This document shows positions 12,801-25,178 of a stretch of DNA of 64,000 nt, in pieces; the first letter of the stretch is position 1; every line of letters starts with the position of its first letter. The notes beneath the pieces are model-generated. The model was not told the origin of the DNA. It ran no database searches and worked only from the letters and a program-made list of their open reading frames with translations. The position numbers and the translations under genes were made by a program. The stretch lies in contig WBMV01000270.1 of assembly GCA_013396655.1 (NCBI GenBank), forward strand, positions 266,566 to 330,565, written 5' to 3'. This DNA comes from Campylorhamphus procurvoides. Taxonomy: Eukaryota > Chordata > Aves > Passeriformes > Dendrocolaptidae.

Positions 12801-15800
12801 ATTCCTTAATTTTTCTGCTGGGAATGGTTTTATGTCTTAACAAGAGCCCATCCTTTTAACCCTGTTCTGCTGTTCTTGCTGGTGCTTTCACGAATTTCTA
12901 TTCACACTTCATTCATACCAGCCTTCACTTTGCTGTTACAAATCTCTGCAGCTGCTGTAGACATTCCTGATGCCCTTTCATTAGAATTCATAATCTCTCT
13001 AAAATATATAATTTAATGCCCTGTAGAGTCTTTGACAGGACACAGGTGAATGCCCTATTGAAATGTAAATGAAGCTTGTATATGTCAATATATCATACTC
13101 AGTGAAAGAAACTTTAAAATTTGGGTGGGGGGGATACACACAATATCCCACATCTGCTGAAGCACAGATTTCTTGAAATGCTGAAATGTGTGTGAAATTG
13201 ACTACAACACTGGGGTGGCTAATGTAAACAGCTTGAAAAATAACATAATTATGCCTGCCAAAATAGTAAATGGACAACTGATAGCCTGTATTTTCCATGA
13301 CGTGCTGGAGAATTTGAACACACCGCTCCCATTGATGTCATGAAGTTAATGCTCTAAATTTATGGTTATTGGGAGAAAACCAAACCATTCCTGGGTCAGT
13401 ATCTTTTCACTTGCACCCAGCAATGTGATAAGTTATTGCTGACAGGAGGCAAAATGCTGACTTTACCTTACATTTTGAAGCTGAGGTTTGCTAGTCCTGA
13501 CCAGTGCTGGGTATGAAATCAAGAGGGGTGAGACTGTATTTAGCAGTCAGTGTTAGAGTGTGCAACTACATGACAGCATTAGACACTTTGAAATATAGGG
13601 TAGCACAGTGAAGTCACTAATTAGTCTTTGTAGCTAGTTATTAAAAGCCAATATTGATCAACTGAAAACTGACCAGTAGGAGCCTGCATGCTCATGGCTT
13701 TTAGCCTTTTTTTAGCTACTCATTATTATTTGGAAGTAAAATCTTAAAAGCCATTCTTTCAGTAACCTTGTTCTTCTTTCTGTAACTGGATTCATTTGTG
13801 ACACCAGGGCTAATATATGTTTCTGATGTCAGTGATTTGCAACACAGACGTAGTTAAATGGGATAGCCTGAAAACTCCAGCTGCCTTAAGGGGTGAAAAA
13901 AATTGCATGATACAATACCTCAAAGAGAACAGAATTTCACTCATCTAACAGTTTACAAGTGCTAGGGAGAGGTATTTGAACACCCCGGGGACTGGAGGCT
14001 GCAAGGTTGGATTTATCAGAGTTGGAGACAAACCAAATTTTGCACAAGCTCCAATTTGCATTTTTTTTCCTAACGTTGAGATCTAATTAAAAATGGAAGA
14101 TAAATTTGGCTAATAGCCCATAGAAGAACATAGTAAGAGATGCTACACACTGTCCTACATACAGTCTTAATATAGAATCCTTGTTCTTGATCACAGTAAG
14201 ATGCCCATAAAATGACCACAGAGAAATAATTTTAGTCAGTGCACTGAAAGTGAAACAAACAGTAGTTTACAAAATGCATTATAACCATTACACAGCAAAC
14301 ATGGCAAGTACTGAATTTACTATAAAAGCATCCAAAAACCATAGAGGCAGAAAGAAAAAAAAATTAAAACCCCAGTGTGAACAAGGTTAAGAAGCATTCG
14401 TACAAATAGATTTATTCCTGGCTTGGAGCCAAGTGGGGAGAGAAATTATTATAGCTAGATTCCCAGACAGAAGTTTTAGCAGACTGTTGGAAGCTGAAGT
14501 ATGTCAAGAATAAGCTTAACAAATAGTAGTTTCAGATAATTTAAGCAGAGTCTGCTCACAGGTAGCAGACTCCACAGAATTCTAAACATGGAAGCAATTG
14601 TTGGCATTCTCTTTCTATTTGTGACAGTAAGCATAAACATTTTTGATTTATTAAAAGAGAGAAGGATGCTTCAGCACACATTTAAGGGTCTTGGTAACTT
14701 GACAGTAGCAGGCTTTAAATTCCACAGATGTAGAAGTATCTTTTCCCTGTCGTTAAAACTCTCACCTCTGAAGGAACATTACCAGAGTAAATGACCTTGA
14801 TATGCTATATTCCTCTTTTTTAAAAAAAAAATCTAAAAGTAAGTACACTTTTCCAATAAAATACTATTGTATTTTTGTCACAGGCACACAACATCATGTT
14901 CTCTATTCAGACAGTACATGCATCTATCCCTTTGTTTCCATGTAAAGAAATATAGGCTTTTGGCCAATCTGCCTATGGCAACAGCTGTTGCTCTAAGACA
15001 GTTACCGCTCTGTAACTGAGCTGGAACCTACTCAGCAGAACAAACACAAATGTATGTAACAACAGTGTGTTTCTGAGGTAGTAATAACTGTTCTTAAGGC
15101 ACTAATTTTTTTAACATTTCACACATATATTAAAAAGAAAATAAAAGGAAAGTTGGGTACAAACAAAAGAAAATATACACCGTCTAGGATTAGTATAGGA
15201 AAAGATGATTATGGAGCTTACAGCAGGAAAAACCTGCCATGCCCCCAAAAATTCATATTTATTTCCACTCAATAATGGTTAATGGTTTTCAGCAATGTAT
15301 AATTAGGGATGAATAAAATAATTTGACACTGGAAAACACATTTCTCAAAGCAGCAGTTTTAGTTAATTGAATTGTTATCTTTCTTGCTTCTTCTTGAGCT
15401 AAGGGATCCAGTGGTTTACTATAAAGTAAGTCTGTAAACAAATGTCTTCAATTAGTGGTTATTTTGAGAAGAGTTTATATTCTGCAGAAGAGCAAATTAA
15501 TCTTTTCCCTTTTGAGATAATTGCATATTCAGGCTTCTGTGAATTATGGAAAGTGATGACTATTAGGAGGTGTCAGCTCTTTGTGAGGTGTAAAATTATA
15601 TGAGGTACAAGGAGAAATCACCAAGAAACTTAAAGTGGACTCCTTTATAATCTATTCTTAGAAACCTTCACACAGCACTTAAAAATGTTGAATATAGAGC
15701 TGGAGAGTCAGTAATAGCCTACCATAAAGGTTTTGGAAAGACTACACTCCAACTTAGTGAATGACAAAGATACCTAAAAATGCAGAGTATTCGTTTTAAT

Positions 15801-18800
15801 AATAAAATATTATTTTTAAGGCAGATATTTAGCCATCTGACTGCCAACATCTTGGGGAGAATATTCCTCTCAAGATCTACAACCTGACTACCAAGTTGCC
15901 TGCTATTTCATCAGTTTAAGCTACTCAGTCTCAGAGATTTTAGGCTGCTAGCAACCATTTCCATAACGTTTGCCAGAGTTACAAACGTCATGGTTTATCT
16001 GTGCAAAACCCTGGATTAGATCTCAGAAGTCTGGATTTTCTTCTTGTTTCTGTAGGTCACCTAAATGGGTAACCTGCAAAGTTACCATTTACTATTCCTC
16101 AGTTTCTTCATCTGTAAAATGGGGATAATGATATTCACTAGCTTTTAAAAACCATTTTAAGATATACATGGTTAATGATTAAGCGGTGTGGATTATCCCT
16201 GGTGAGTAAAACACAGCTGCTAATACATTTACTCACTTTCATATTAGCATCTTTATTTAAACATTCACAAAACACTCATTTTGTCAAACAGCAACTGCAA
16301 AGCAGCTTTTATCCAGCACAAGTGTAATTAGAATAGTAGAGAAGTGATAAGATTGTGATCAGCTTTGAGCTCAAAGGAGTATGGTATTTTAAGTTCAAGT
16401 AACTGAAGTAGCAAAAAGTTTTCAATTCAAGTTTGCCCTCTGCTGGCTTTAACAGAACACTGCTAATAAATTTTGGATCAATGGTGTCTTTCTGTAATGA
16501 AGTGGAAAAACTAAATTAAGAGAGGCTAATACAATTTATTAATTGAGACCTTTAGTCAACATTTTAAAATTTTTTCAATAGTTGTTAACTGATTTGTAAT
16601 TTTGGGGTTTTTTTCAGTACGCGTCTAGGCTTCCTGGCAGATCCACGTCCTTCAGGTTTTCAAAAGCCCACCAGCGTAACATTCATATTAGAGTTGCTGG
16701 AGTTAATATACAACATGGGAAGTAACATTCTGCATGTGGCTTCAAAGAAATTTAATAGAAAAATTGCAGAAAAATATTTTGCTGTGATACAATTAATGAC
16801 TGTAACATATAGTGCTGTATGTACCAGTCAAGTTACTAATACCCTAAAAGAGACCAGGATTAGTCTAGTCTAACACTCTGTCACTAGAAGCAGCCTGTCC
16901 CCTTAAAATACAAAAGGAAAGAAGAATTTTTATTACTGTGTTTATTTTAGAAAGAATTTCCATCACAAACACTACACACAAATAACTCATCTCAACTTAG
17001 GAGGATTTATTTTCCTTTCTGTATTTAAAAAGGAAGGTAATTGGGCTGTGGGAAACTATCTTAGTTATACTTACCTCACACAGATTCATCTACCATGACT
17101 TCAACCCCAAGGTGACATCTGTGTCTGAAATACAAAGTCTGTATCATTCTGTGCTGAATGATGTGATCAAACTGAAAAGCCTCTGGTTCATTTATTTTAT
17201 CATCTTCATGCTTCATTACACTTAACAGCATTCTAATCTCTTCTGACTGCTACCAAACCCTAAAATAATGGGGTAAAATATTGTTTCTTCAGATGTGTAC
17301 TTAATATACACTTGGAAAAAAAGGAAAAATTAAAAGTATTACGGAAACAGCATTTTATTTTGATTGTTCAAATGCTTGGAAATCAGGGTCAGACTCATAG
17401 CCTGTGTCAAGTGTGCCTATCAGACTCCATAAAGCAGAACATAAGGAACTTTCACAAGTTCCTTGAATGTCTTCCGTATCTGCCAGAATTCTTGCATAAA
17501 GAGCTTTCATTTAAAATGAAACCTTTGGGAGTCCATTTAACATTTTACAGGAAACAGGGAAAGGCACATAACTAGTCTGCCCTTACTGGTTTGAGGTTCC
17601 TGTTCGTTGATTTTTATCATATTTCATTTGTTTTAGGTAGGGAACTATGCAAGAAGCTACTAAAATCTTATTAATCACTCCAGTATGTACTGCTACAAAT
17701 CATCCTCTTACACCAAACTCCAACAAATCCAGTATCTAAAATGACTGTCATTCTGCACTTTTAGAAGATTAATGCTTGAGATTTTTAACAATCCTAACTG
17801 AAAAGCAGCAGCATTGATTGAAACACTAATAGGTATTTCCCTGAAAGGTCATTTGTTTTCTATGCATTACTGGAAAGAGTCTTGGATGAACTTCCAGGCA
17901 TCTGAGTTAGGTTGTCAATAAATAGAAAATATACACTTGTGTGTCTACTTGACACTGTTTTGAAATGAGTAAAATCTAAAAGCATTTTTCTGGGCTACAT
18001 ATGGGCTATGATTATGCTAAAATAGACAAACTATGGACAGAAATTATGTATCAAAGGGAAGGATTTTAAGAGACTAAATTTTAATAGCATAGTAAAACTT
18101 CATTAACTGTGAGTTGCGCTTCATTTAATCCTAATAGCACCAGACGAGACATGCAAAGGAAGAAAAGAGCTTTCCTTGATCACCTTCTGGTATCCAGGAA
18201 AGGCCTTAATTACTCTTAATTATAACACTAAATTACTAATTCTAATCTTCTACACGCTGTAGATCCCAAAGAATTTTCAGTGAAATCTGAACTATCAAAA
18301 TACAAAAAGTAGAGACAGACATAAATGCTCATACTATTATCCATACTGGCTCGATTTCCAAGTTGGGAAAGGCAGCTCTTGCTGGAGTGTCACTTTCAGC
18401 AGGCAGCTCACGCAGCAACACACTCTGATGGGGCTTGGCCAGAGGAGGTGTGAACTGCTCCTCACCTTGTTGGTTATGCTTAGGCCATGTTGAATTAGGA
18501 ATGTGACAAAAGGATTGTCCTTAAGTTTCTGAAGTGAATTCACCCAAAGAGAACAATGAAGATAAATTAATGCCTACATTCAATTTACCTAACTAATTCA
18601 ACATTTAGATATACTATGAATTATTCCATTTGTACATATACATGACACATGTACTTTGTTTCCTGGCCAATCTTATTCAAGACCTGAAAACAGACATATT
18701 TTTACTTTTCCTTTTAAGCTCCAAACTCTGTAATTTTTATTACAAGTTGTTAAAAACTATTATAATGACAAAACTAAAACCTCGACTATGCTGTGTTTTA

Positions 18801-21800
18801 AATTCTATCTAAACTAAGGATATGCTAAATTAAATTTTAATTTATATTTTAAAAAAATCTTAATTTTAACAAACACCCTTCATGTTTTGGAGGTAACAAC
18901 AAAAAGGATACTTACGAATATACAGAGTTACTGAAAGTATAATTTTTTTTAACACTGACTTAAGACAAAAAAGCAGAACAAACTCACACTTTGGCAGAAA
19001 ATCCACACAGACCTGGTTCACGTGCACCTGGCATATTTCAACTCCGAGGTTCTTCTTTTTGCTTTACTACCTGTTTTCTCTTTGCTTATAACCAACTTAC
19101 TAATTAACTTCTTGTTGTTGCATTTATCTTGTAAAATGTACATTTATCTTGCAAAATCTGAAGGAGTGCATCTACAAGCAGTACTGTAAATCAGTGAAGC
19201 AAATGCTGTGCAACATTCAGTTAGATTTTCAAATACTTTATTGTCAGAAAAAGTTGTTTCAGCAGCATATTTATTTTTTGTAGTTGGATGCTAAGAAAGT
19301 CTATTACATCAAACACTCATTGAAGAGAGAAAACAGAATATGACTTATAATTGCTGTTTTTCAAATGTTCAAATTCTATGTTCTGTATCAAAGAGAAATA
19401 TTTCATTTTCACATGCAATGCTGCCAACTGATTGCAAAGACTTACATTCTCTGTTTCATGGTTGTTTCACCATAATACAATTCACTAAGGTCACTGGTAC
19501 AAAGGCAAGTATACCAAGTAGACTGTTTTGAAAATCAGAATATATTCATTGTCTTCCTCATCTTGTTTCAATCATAGTAAAAATTTGCCTAAAATAAACA
19601 TCTTTTAATTACTTTGAAATCTTTATAGATGTGTGCTGTTAAAGCAGCAACAAAAATCTATTTGAGATCTGTTGACAAAGAAAAGGTTTACATTCAAATA
19701 TGTTCAGAGGAAAAGCCTCCTAGAGTTACTGCAATGTTCACCATTCAGATGACAGAAAAGAGCTTAATTTAAAAACAAAGAATGAGTAAATATGTATATT
19801 AGTTTTGGCCTCAGAAAATCCTTTCATCGATCATTTTTGCGTATCAAGTATGTAAGGAATCAGATTATTGTTTTCATCCTCGGCCAACACGTGCAATCAT
19901 AGAAATATGCATGTAAGAACTGTTGTGTTTTGAGATAAACTACCTATGGCAAAAGGTAGCAGTATCTTTAAGTGTAACACTTGATTTTCATTATTAAATG
20001 AAGATGGAGGGAATGGGAAAGTCACACTTCAAACAACAGTAAAGTTTTGCAGCAGGTAACATTCAATTTTAAGTACATCAACAATTCTTCTCAGGGGTCT
20101 CTTAAACCATTTGATGAGGTTCTTTGAATGCTGTCTCACCTCAGATTGCTGTTCCTCCTTCTCTGGCCTCAGAAGCTGTAATGAAAAATAACTCAACTCC
20201 GCTCCGTTTTGTTTATTTTTAAATAAATAAATTGTAGTTCCTGCATTGAATATTCTGAAAAGCAGAAAAGGCCTTGGCTCTGAGCAAGCACTAACATTGT
20301 TCAGCAAAACCAAAAACATCTGTTATCAATACTGTGTTCAGCACAAATCCAAAACACAGCCCCATACCAGCCACTGAAGAAAATTAACTTTACCCCAGCC
20401 AAAACCAGCACAGCATCTGACAATATCACTTTTCATGGAAATATCCCATACCAGTGACCAGAGTACATCCAAACAGTATCATGCAGAAATTTATATGAAA
20501 AAGATTTTAATTTGGACAGAAAATTTTTGTACGCATTCCAGGTCTGCATTCCAGGTATGTTTTGAAAATATGTCTTCTTGTCTTTGTGAAATGACAAGGA
20601 ACATTTTCCAGACCAGTGGTTCTGCAGAGGAGCTGGGATTTATTAGACTAAACAATTAGGAATATTAAAACTGAATGGAAGGATCATCATTATTAGGGTA
20701 TAATAAAAATAGAAAGTTTAATTATAATAATGAAGTGAAATAGAACGACTAGTCATAATATACTACCATTTTTACTGATACCATAAATATTCAGCCTGCA
20801 ATGCAAATCCATTAACGACCTCTTCCTTATGTTCCTGTGTTATTGATATGGATTTACAGTGTAATGCTCAAGTATCTACCATAGTGTCTTTGAAATTTAA
20901 GTTCCTCCTAAATAGCCTCAAACTCAAACTGTCATGCCAAGCAGATGAATTTAATGCAGTTTCTTGTCAGTAAATTGAAGGAAAATTCTCAAAAGTGAGA
21001 GTGGTGAATGCATAATGGAAGTCTGCAGGGATTTCCTATGTCGAGTTTACAGTGATTTTTCAGACTTCAATGTGTCACTGCACTTCATCTCCTTCATCAG
21101 CCTTCTGAGTTGCATGTACTATTGCATGACTTAACTTTGTGATGTATTGAGATAAAGCTCTAGAGACCTGGAATTCTTTAACCTGAAAGGCACCCTTTGC
21201 ACTCAAAACCAAAAAGACAAGTTAAAGCCATCTGACTGAGTGATATTATTTCCCTGATCCTGACTGACATTTAAAGTGACTCAGTCATGTCTCTAAGAAT
21301 CTCAATTCTCTCATTTACCGATTTAAATTGAAACATTTGGACATTTTACAATGTGTGTTAGAGGTATTTACAGAGGTATTTATTTGCTGTGAAAACACAG
21401 CACTTGTGGAATTACTGCTAATCAATTTAGTAAAACAGTAGAGAGTCACATTCTCGCTGTCCCAGATGAAACCTGTGCAATTTTGATTCTGATTTTTTTT
21501 TGTTACTGCTGATCGCATGAACTAAGAGGCAAAAAGAAATTCAAAGAAATCTTTTGTAACAAAAAACTTTCAACATATATGGTATTAATAATTTTCTTTT
21601 GTTACTCCAACAATCAGGCCTCTTGTTCTTCCTATTTAATGGGCACACCATTCCAAGTGATTTTGTTGTCATTATCAGCCATAAGAAAAAAATAACATCA
21701 AAATCCTTCATGGAAGTTTTACCACAATAAATTACAAACATGAAGTAATACCCACAGCACACTCACAACACCTTACTTCTGTCTTTTCCAGGCAAAGCCT

Positions 21801-24462
21801 GCTCCATCAATTTCTTTGGGGATCCATTTCTTTGGGTATTATTTCTTCTCCCTTCAAAGCAGCTCATTGTTTCATGCCCCATCATAAGACTCTTTGTTTT
21901 AGGGCTAATTTTCATTATTTCAATGATTTGAACAGCCCTGTCCCACAAACTTGCAGGAAGGATGACTGCTGCTCTCTTTCCCCCTTTGGCTGAGTCAATA
22001 GTTCACCAAAGGACCCTCTAGCAGCCTAGGTACCACAGTAGCCAAAAAAGGCATGGAAAACCTCTGGAGTCAGTACAACCATTTACTGTTTGGATGCTCT
22101 GAGGTTTTTTGTTTTGTTGTGGGGGTTTTGGTTTTAGTTGGTTGGTTGGGTATTATTTTTACTGCAAATATGATACTTTGGACAGTATGAGATTATGTCT
22201 CATACTATGGATGTGTGTTATAATGGAGTAAGTGCTGTTCTCCAGTCACTTTTCTTAGTTTACAGATACCCTTTTACAACTTCAGTACATAAGACTTTGT
22301 AAATCTAGACCAGTAGCTATACAGAATTAAAATTGGTTTATCTGGATACCAAGCACACACCCTTTAGCTCTTTTGGGCCACAGCACTGATTCTGTTTGCA
22401 AGAAAACTGGTAAAGAAATATTAACTTTCTTGCTATTCATTTCCTGGCTCCTATGGTTAAATCAAGGAAATAACCTACAAGCTTTCAAACATTCAAACTG
22501 GCAGACATGAGAAATGAGAGCTACCAAGTTTCTGTCTCTGAAAATTATTCCTTGACTCAATGTGTGAAGGGAATAAAAGAATGGGCTGATACATGCGGCA
22601 CACTTTGGTGAACACCCTTTCTCAAGAACATCCACAATAAGATTATACAATCTCACATATGACACTATTAAACCAATTCTCATCACCTTCTGGATCAGTT
22701 GATTAGTACATTCGAATTTCTGAATCCCAGTCACACTGAAATTACAAGAAGTTTAAGAAAAAAATACCTTTTGAATTTAATTCCACTAAAGTGGGTCACA
22801 TTTTACTGTAGTATTTTGTAAGAGATTATTAACAAGCTGTGGGCTGTAATGAACACTTGGTTTTGTATGTTTGGAAAGAACAAGCTGTAACAGTAACCAC
22901 AGTATGGAAACAGATCTTACTTGGCCTCATCTACAGAGGAAAACCAATTTAATATAAATGGTTGGAAAACAAGTTTCTGCAGTAACTACTCTTCCTTCGC
23001 AAGACTCAGAAAAGCAGGTTCAGTGGTTTGAGTACTCTTTTGAGTACGACAAGCCATCGCTGACAGATGTCTCTTGAATTACATTTGTGCAGAAGAGTAA
23101 ATTTGTATTTTTGAATGTTTGTACAATTCTACTCATGAGTACTAGTTTGAAAAGTTTGACAACAGTGATATACCAAAAAAATTGACAACCAATGCAAACC
23201 TACGGATAGAAAGACTTATTACCTCAATTTCAAGTTAGAATTCCCAGAATTTTCCCCCAAAATGCATATTCTGTTGGGAATGGTGTAGGCTCACAGTCCA
23301 AGCTTCATACTGCTGCTCATCATGACCTAGAGCACCAGTGCCTAAACTTTCCTCAGGAATAAGGTATTTAGTTTATAAAGGAGACACTCATAAACTCTGT
23401 GTTCACTGTACTTGTTAGATGTCATTAAATGTGAGTCAGTCACATGAGTAGAAATACTGATATACCCCACCAGCACATTCAATGCGTATGGAAGCACAGA
23501 GCACATGGACATGAAAGGCTGTATTCTGTAACATGACAGCATATTTGTGCCATGACATCACCAAAATATTCTTTTATCCCCCACATTTTGATTATTCACA
23601 GACTGTGGCAACACCAAACTGTGGCTAACAGAATCCCTCAGATGGCTTGCAGTTTGCTACCTGCCTGTACCTGGAAAGGAAGTAGTGAGCTATAAGCTCA
23701 TATTTTTGTCATGTTGGAATGGCAGAGCAGGCATCCATAAAATGAAAGCAGAAATTAGGTATCTGTACAAGTGATATTTATTATATCCCCGGATTTTTTG
23801 GATCTAAAAAGCACTGACCTGTTGTTAATGTGACAAAATGGCTACAAAACCTCAAGCAATCACCTTAGGCAATGTATAACATGTAGAACTTTGTGTCTGT
23901 TCCATAACTCATGACTATGAACAAAACTGAGTAGATTTTGTCACTGTCACAAGGAATGATGTTTAAGAATTTTTCTCAGTTTCCACATGTAATCAAATTC
24001 CCTCCAAACTACTGCAAGAGTTTGCTATAGTTAGCAGACATGATTAGCCCTCTGGTGTTAAATACTGCAGCCACACTAATAATACCAGGAACCTTAATGA
24101 ACCTAGATCTGGCATTACAGCAAAACTACCTGAGAGACCATGAAAACATGGCTCAGGCATGACATAACTGGCTGAGTCAATGGCACTGACACCATGCAGT
24201 AAGATCTCACATAAGTAAGTGGTGTCAAACAGGTAACAGCTGCGTGGTTAGGGCACAGCAAGAGCAGACACCACTCATTAATTTATTAGTTAAAAAAGAA
24301 AGTGACTTCAGTGCTTATTCGGGCTCTGAGTTTGCAAGGACTAGGCCAATGTGCTTTACTGTCAGTTTTTAGATATTAGGTCTCTCCCTGTATTTCGAGT
24401 TATGCTTTCATTCCCCGAACTCTGTGCTGCCACAGACTGAACACATCACACAGCCTGGTGAC
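9833..24462. other. Long AT-rich intergenic stretch, no gene seen
   Basis: About 14.6 kb with no supported exon. Open frames stay below about 100 codons and none has a recognisable motif. A G/T-rich low-complexity patch lies at about 22107-22150. A weak match to CR1 3' sequence near 11830-11880 is too diverged to call. The stretch separates TOMM7 from whatever gene lies beyond the left edge of the window. Conserved non-coding elements could be present but cannot be judged without alignment. Confidence 0.5.
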
Positions 24463-24716
24463 CACAGAATATCCAGAGCTGGAAGAGACCCACAAGGATC
24501 ACTGAAGTCCAACTCCTGGCCTTTCAGAGGGCATCCCCAAGAGTCACACCATGCACCTCAGAGTATTGTACAAATACTTCTTGAACTGTCAGGCTTGGTG
24601 CTGTGACCACAGCCCTGGAGAGCCTGTTACAGTACCCAACCACCCTCTGGGTGGAGAACTTTTCCCTAACATTCAGCTTACACCTCCGCTTGACACAGCT
24701 TCGTGGAGAGGCATTT
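24463..24716 (-). mobile_element. CR1 LINE 3' fragment next to the TOMM7 promoter
   Basis: Forward reading gives the complement of CR1 3' sequence: CACAGAATATCCAGAGCTGG, a short internal part, then GGAGAGCCTGTTACAGTACC (complement of the segment usually reading CTGGAACAGGCT) and TTCCCTAACATTCAGCTTAC. The element lies in reverse orientation and ends roughly 60 bp before the TOMM7 CpG island begins. Internal divergence is considerable. Confidence 0.85.
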
Positions 24717-24777
24717 CCAGCTTCACCCAGGGGTATTTTCCTCACCACTTCATTCATCTCTGCCCTTCACTTACCAC

Positions 24778-25075
24778 AGGCCCGTCCCGCCTCCTCCAGA
24801 GCCCGGGGGAGGCACGCAGGCCCTGCGGCAGCCCAGACACCCCGACAGCCTCTGGAGAGCCCCCCTCGGAGCCCGCCCCGCTCCCGCTGCCCTGTTTTGT
24901 GGCAATGTCGCAGCAATGCCGTGGCAATGCCCAGCCCCGGCCCCTCCATGGACCTCGCCATGGGCCCCGCCCCGCGCGCCGCCGTTACGGGCCGGGCCCG
25001 GCTCCTCCCCTTCTTCTTCCTCCTCCTCCCCCTCCTCCTCCTCCTCCTCTTCCTCCTCTCCGCCCCGCAGCCGGC
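24778..25075 (+). promoter_or_regulatory. TOMM7 CpG-island promoter and 5' UTR
   Basis: GC content rises abruptly at about 24778 and many CpGs follow, with no TATA box, as expected for a housekeeping mitochondrial gene. Visible elements are a GC box (CCCCGCCCC, 24965-24973), three GCAATG hexamers spaced exactly 11 bp apart (24902, 24913 and 24924), and a long C/T tract (about 25002-25066) ending in CAG six bases before the start codon. The tract could be a TOP-like 5' UTR element or a splice acceptor for an upstream non-coding exon. The transcription start cannot be placed from sequence alone. ATGs at 24948 and 24960 are out of frame with TOMM7 and would matter only if transcription starts upstream of them. 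Confidence 0.7.
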
Positions 25076-25178
25076 ATGCCGAAGCTCAGCAAGGAGGCCA
25101 AGCAGCGCCTGCAGCAGCTCTTCAAGGGCGGGCAGTTCGCCATCCGCTGGGGCTTCATCCCCGTGGTGCTCTACCTCG
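25076..25178 (+). CDS. TOMM7: TOMM7 coding exon 1
   Basis: Encodes residues 1-34 plus the first base of the Gly35 codon. The start ATG at 25076 follows CCGGC and matches the conserved N terminus. The donor is CTCG|GTCAGT. Confidence 0.95.

Noticed and set aside
24948..25070. Signal-peptide-like upstream frame (MDLAMGPAPRAA then a Leu/Phe run)
   Set aside because: The hydrophobic run is just translation of the C/T tract before the TOMM7 ATG. The frame is out of phase with TOMM7 and leads into no known protein.
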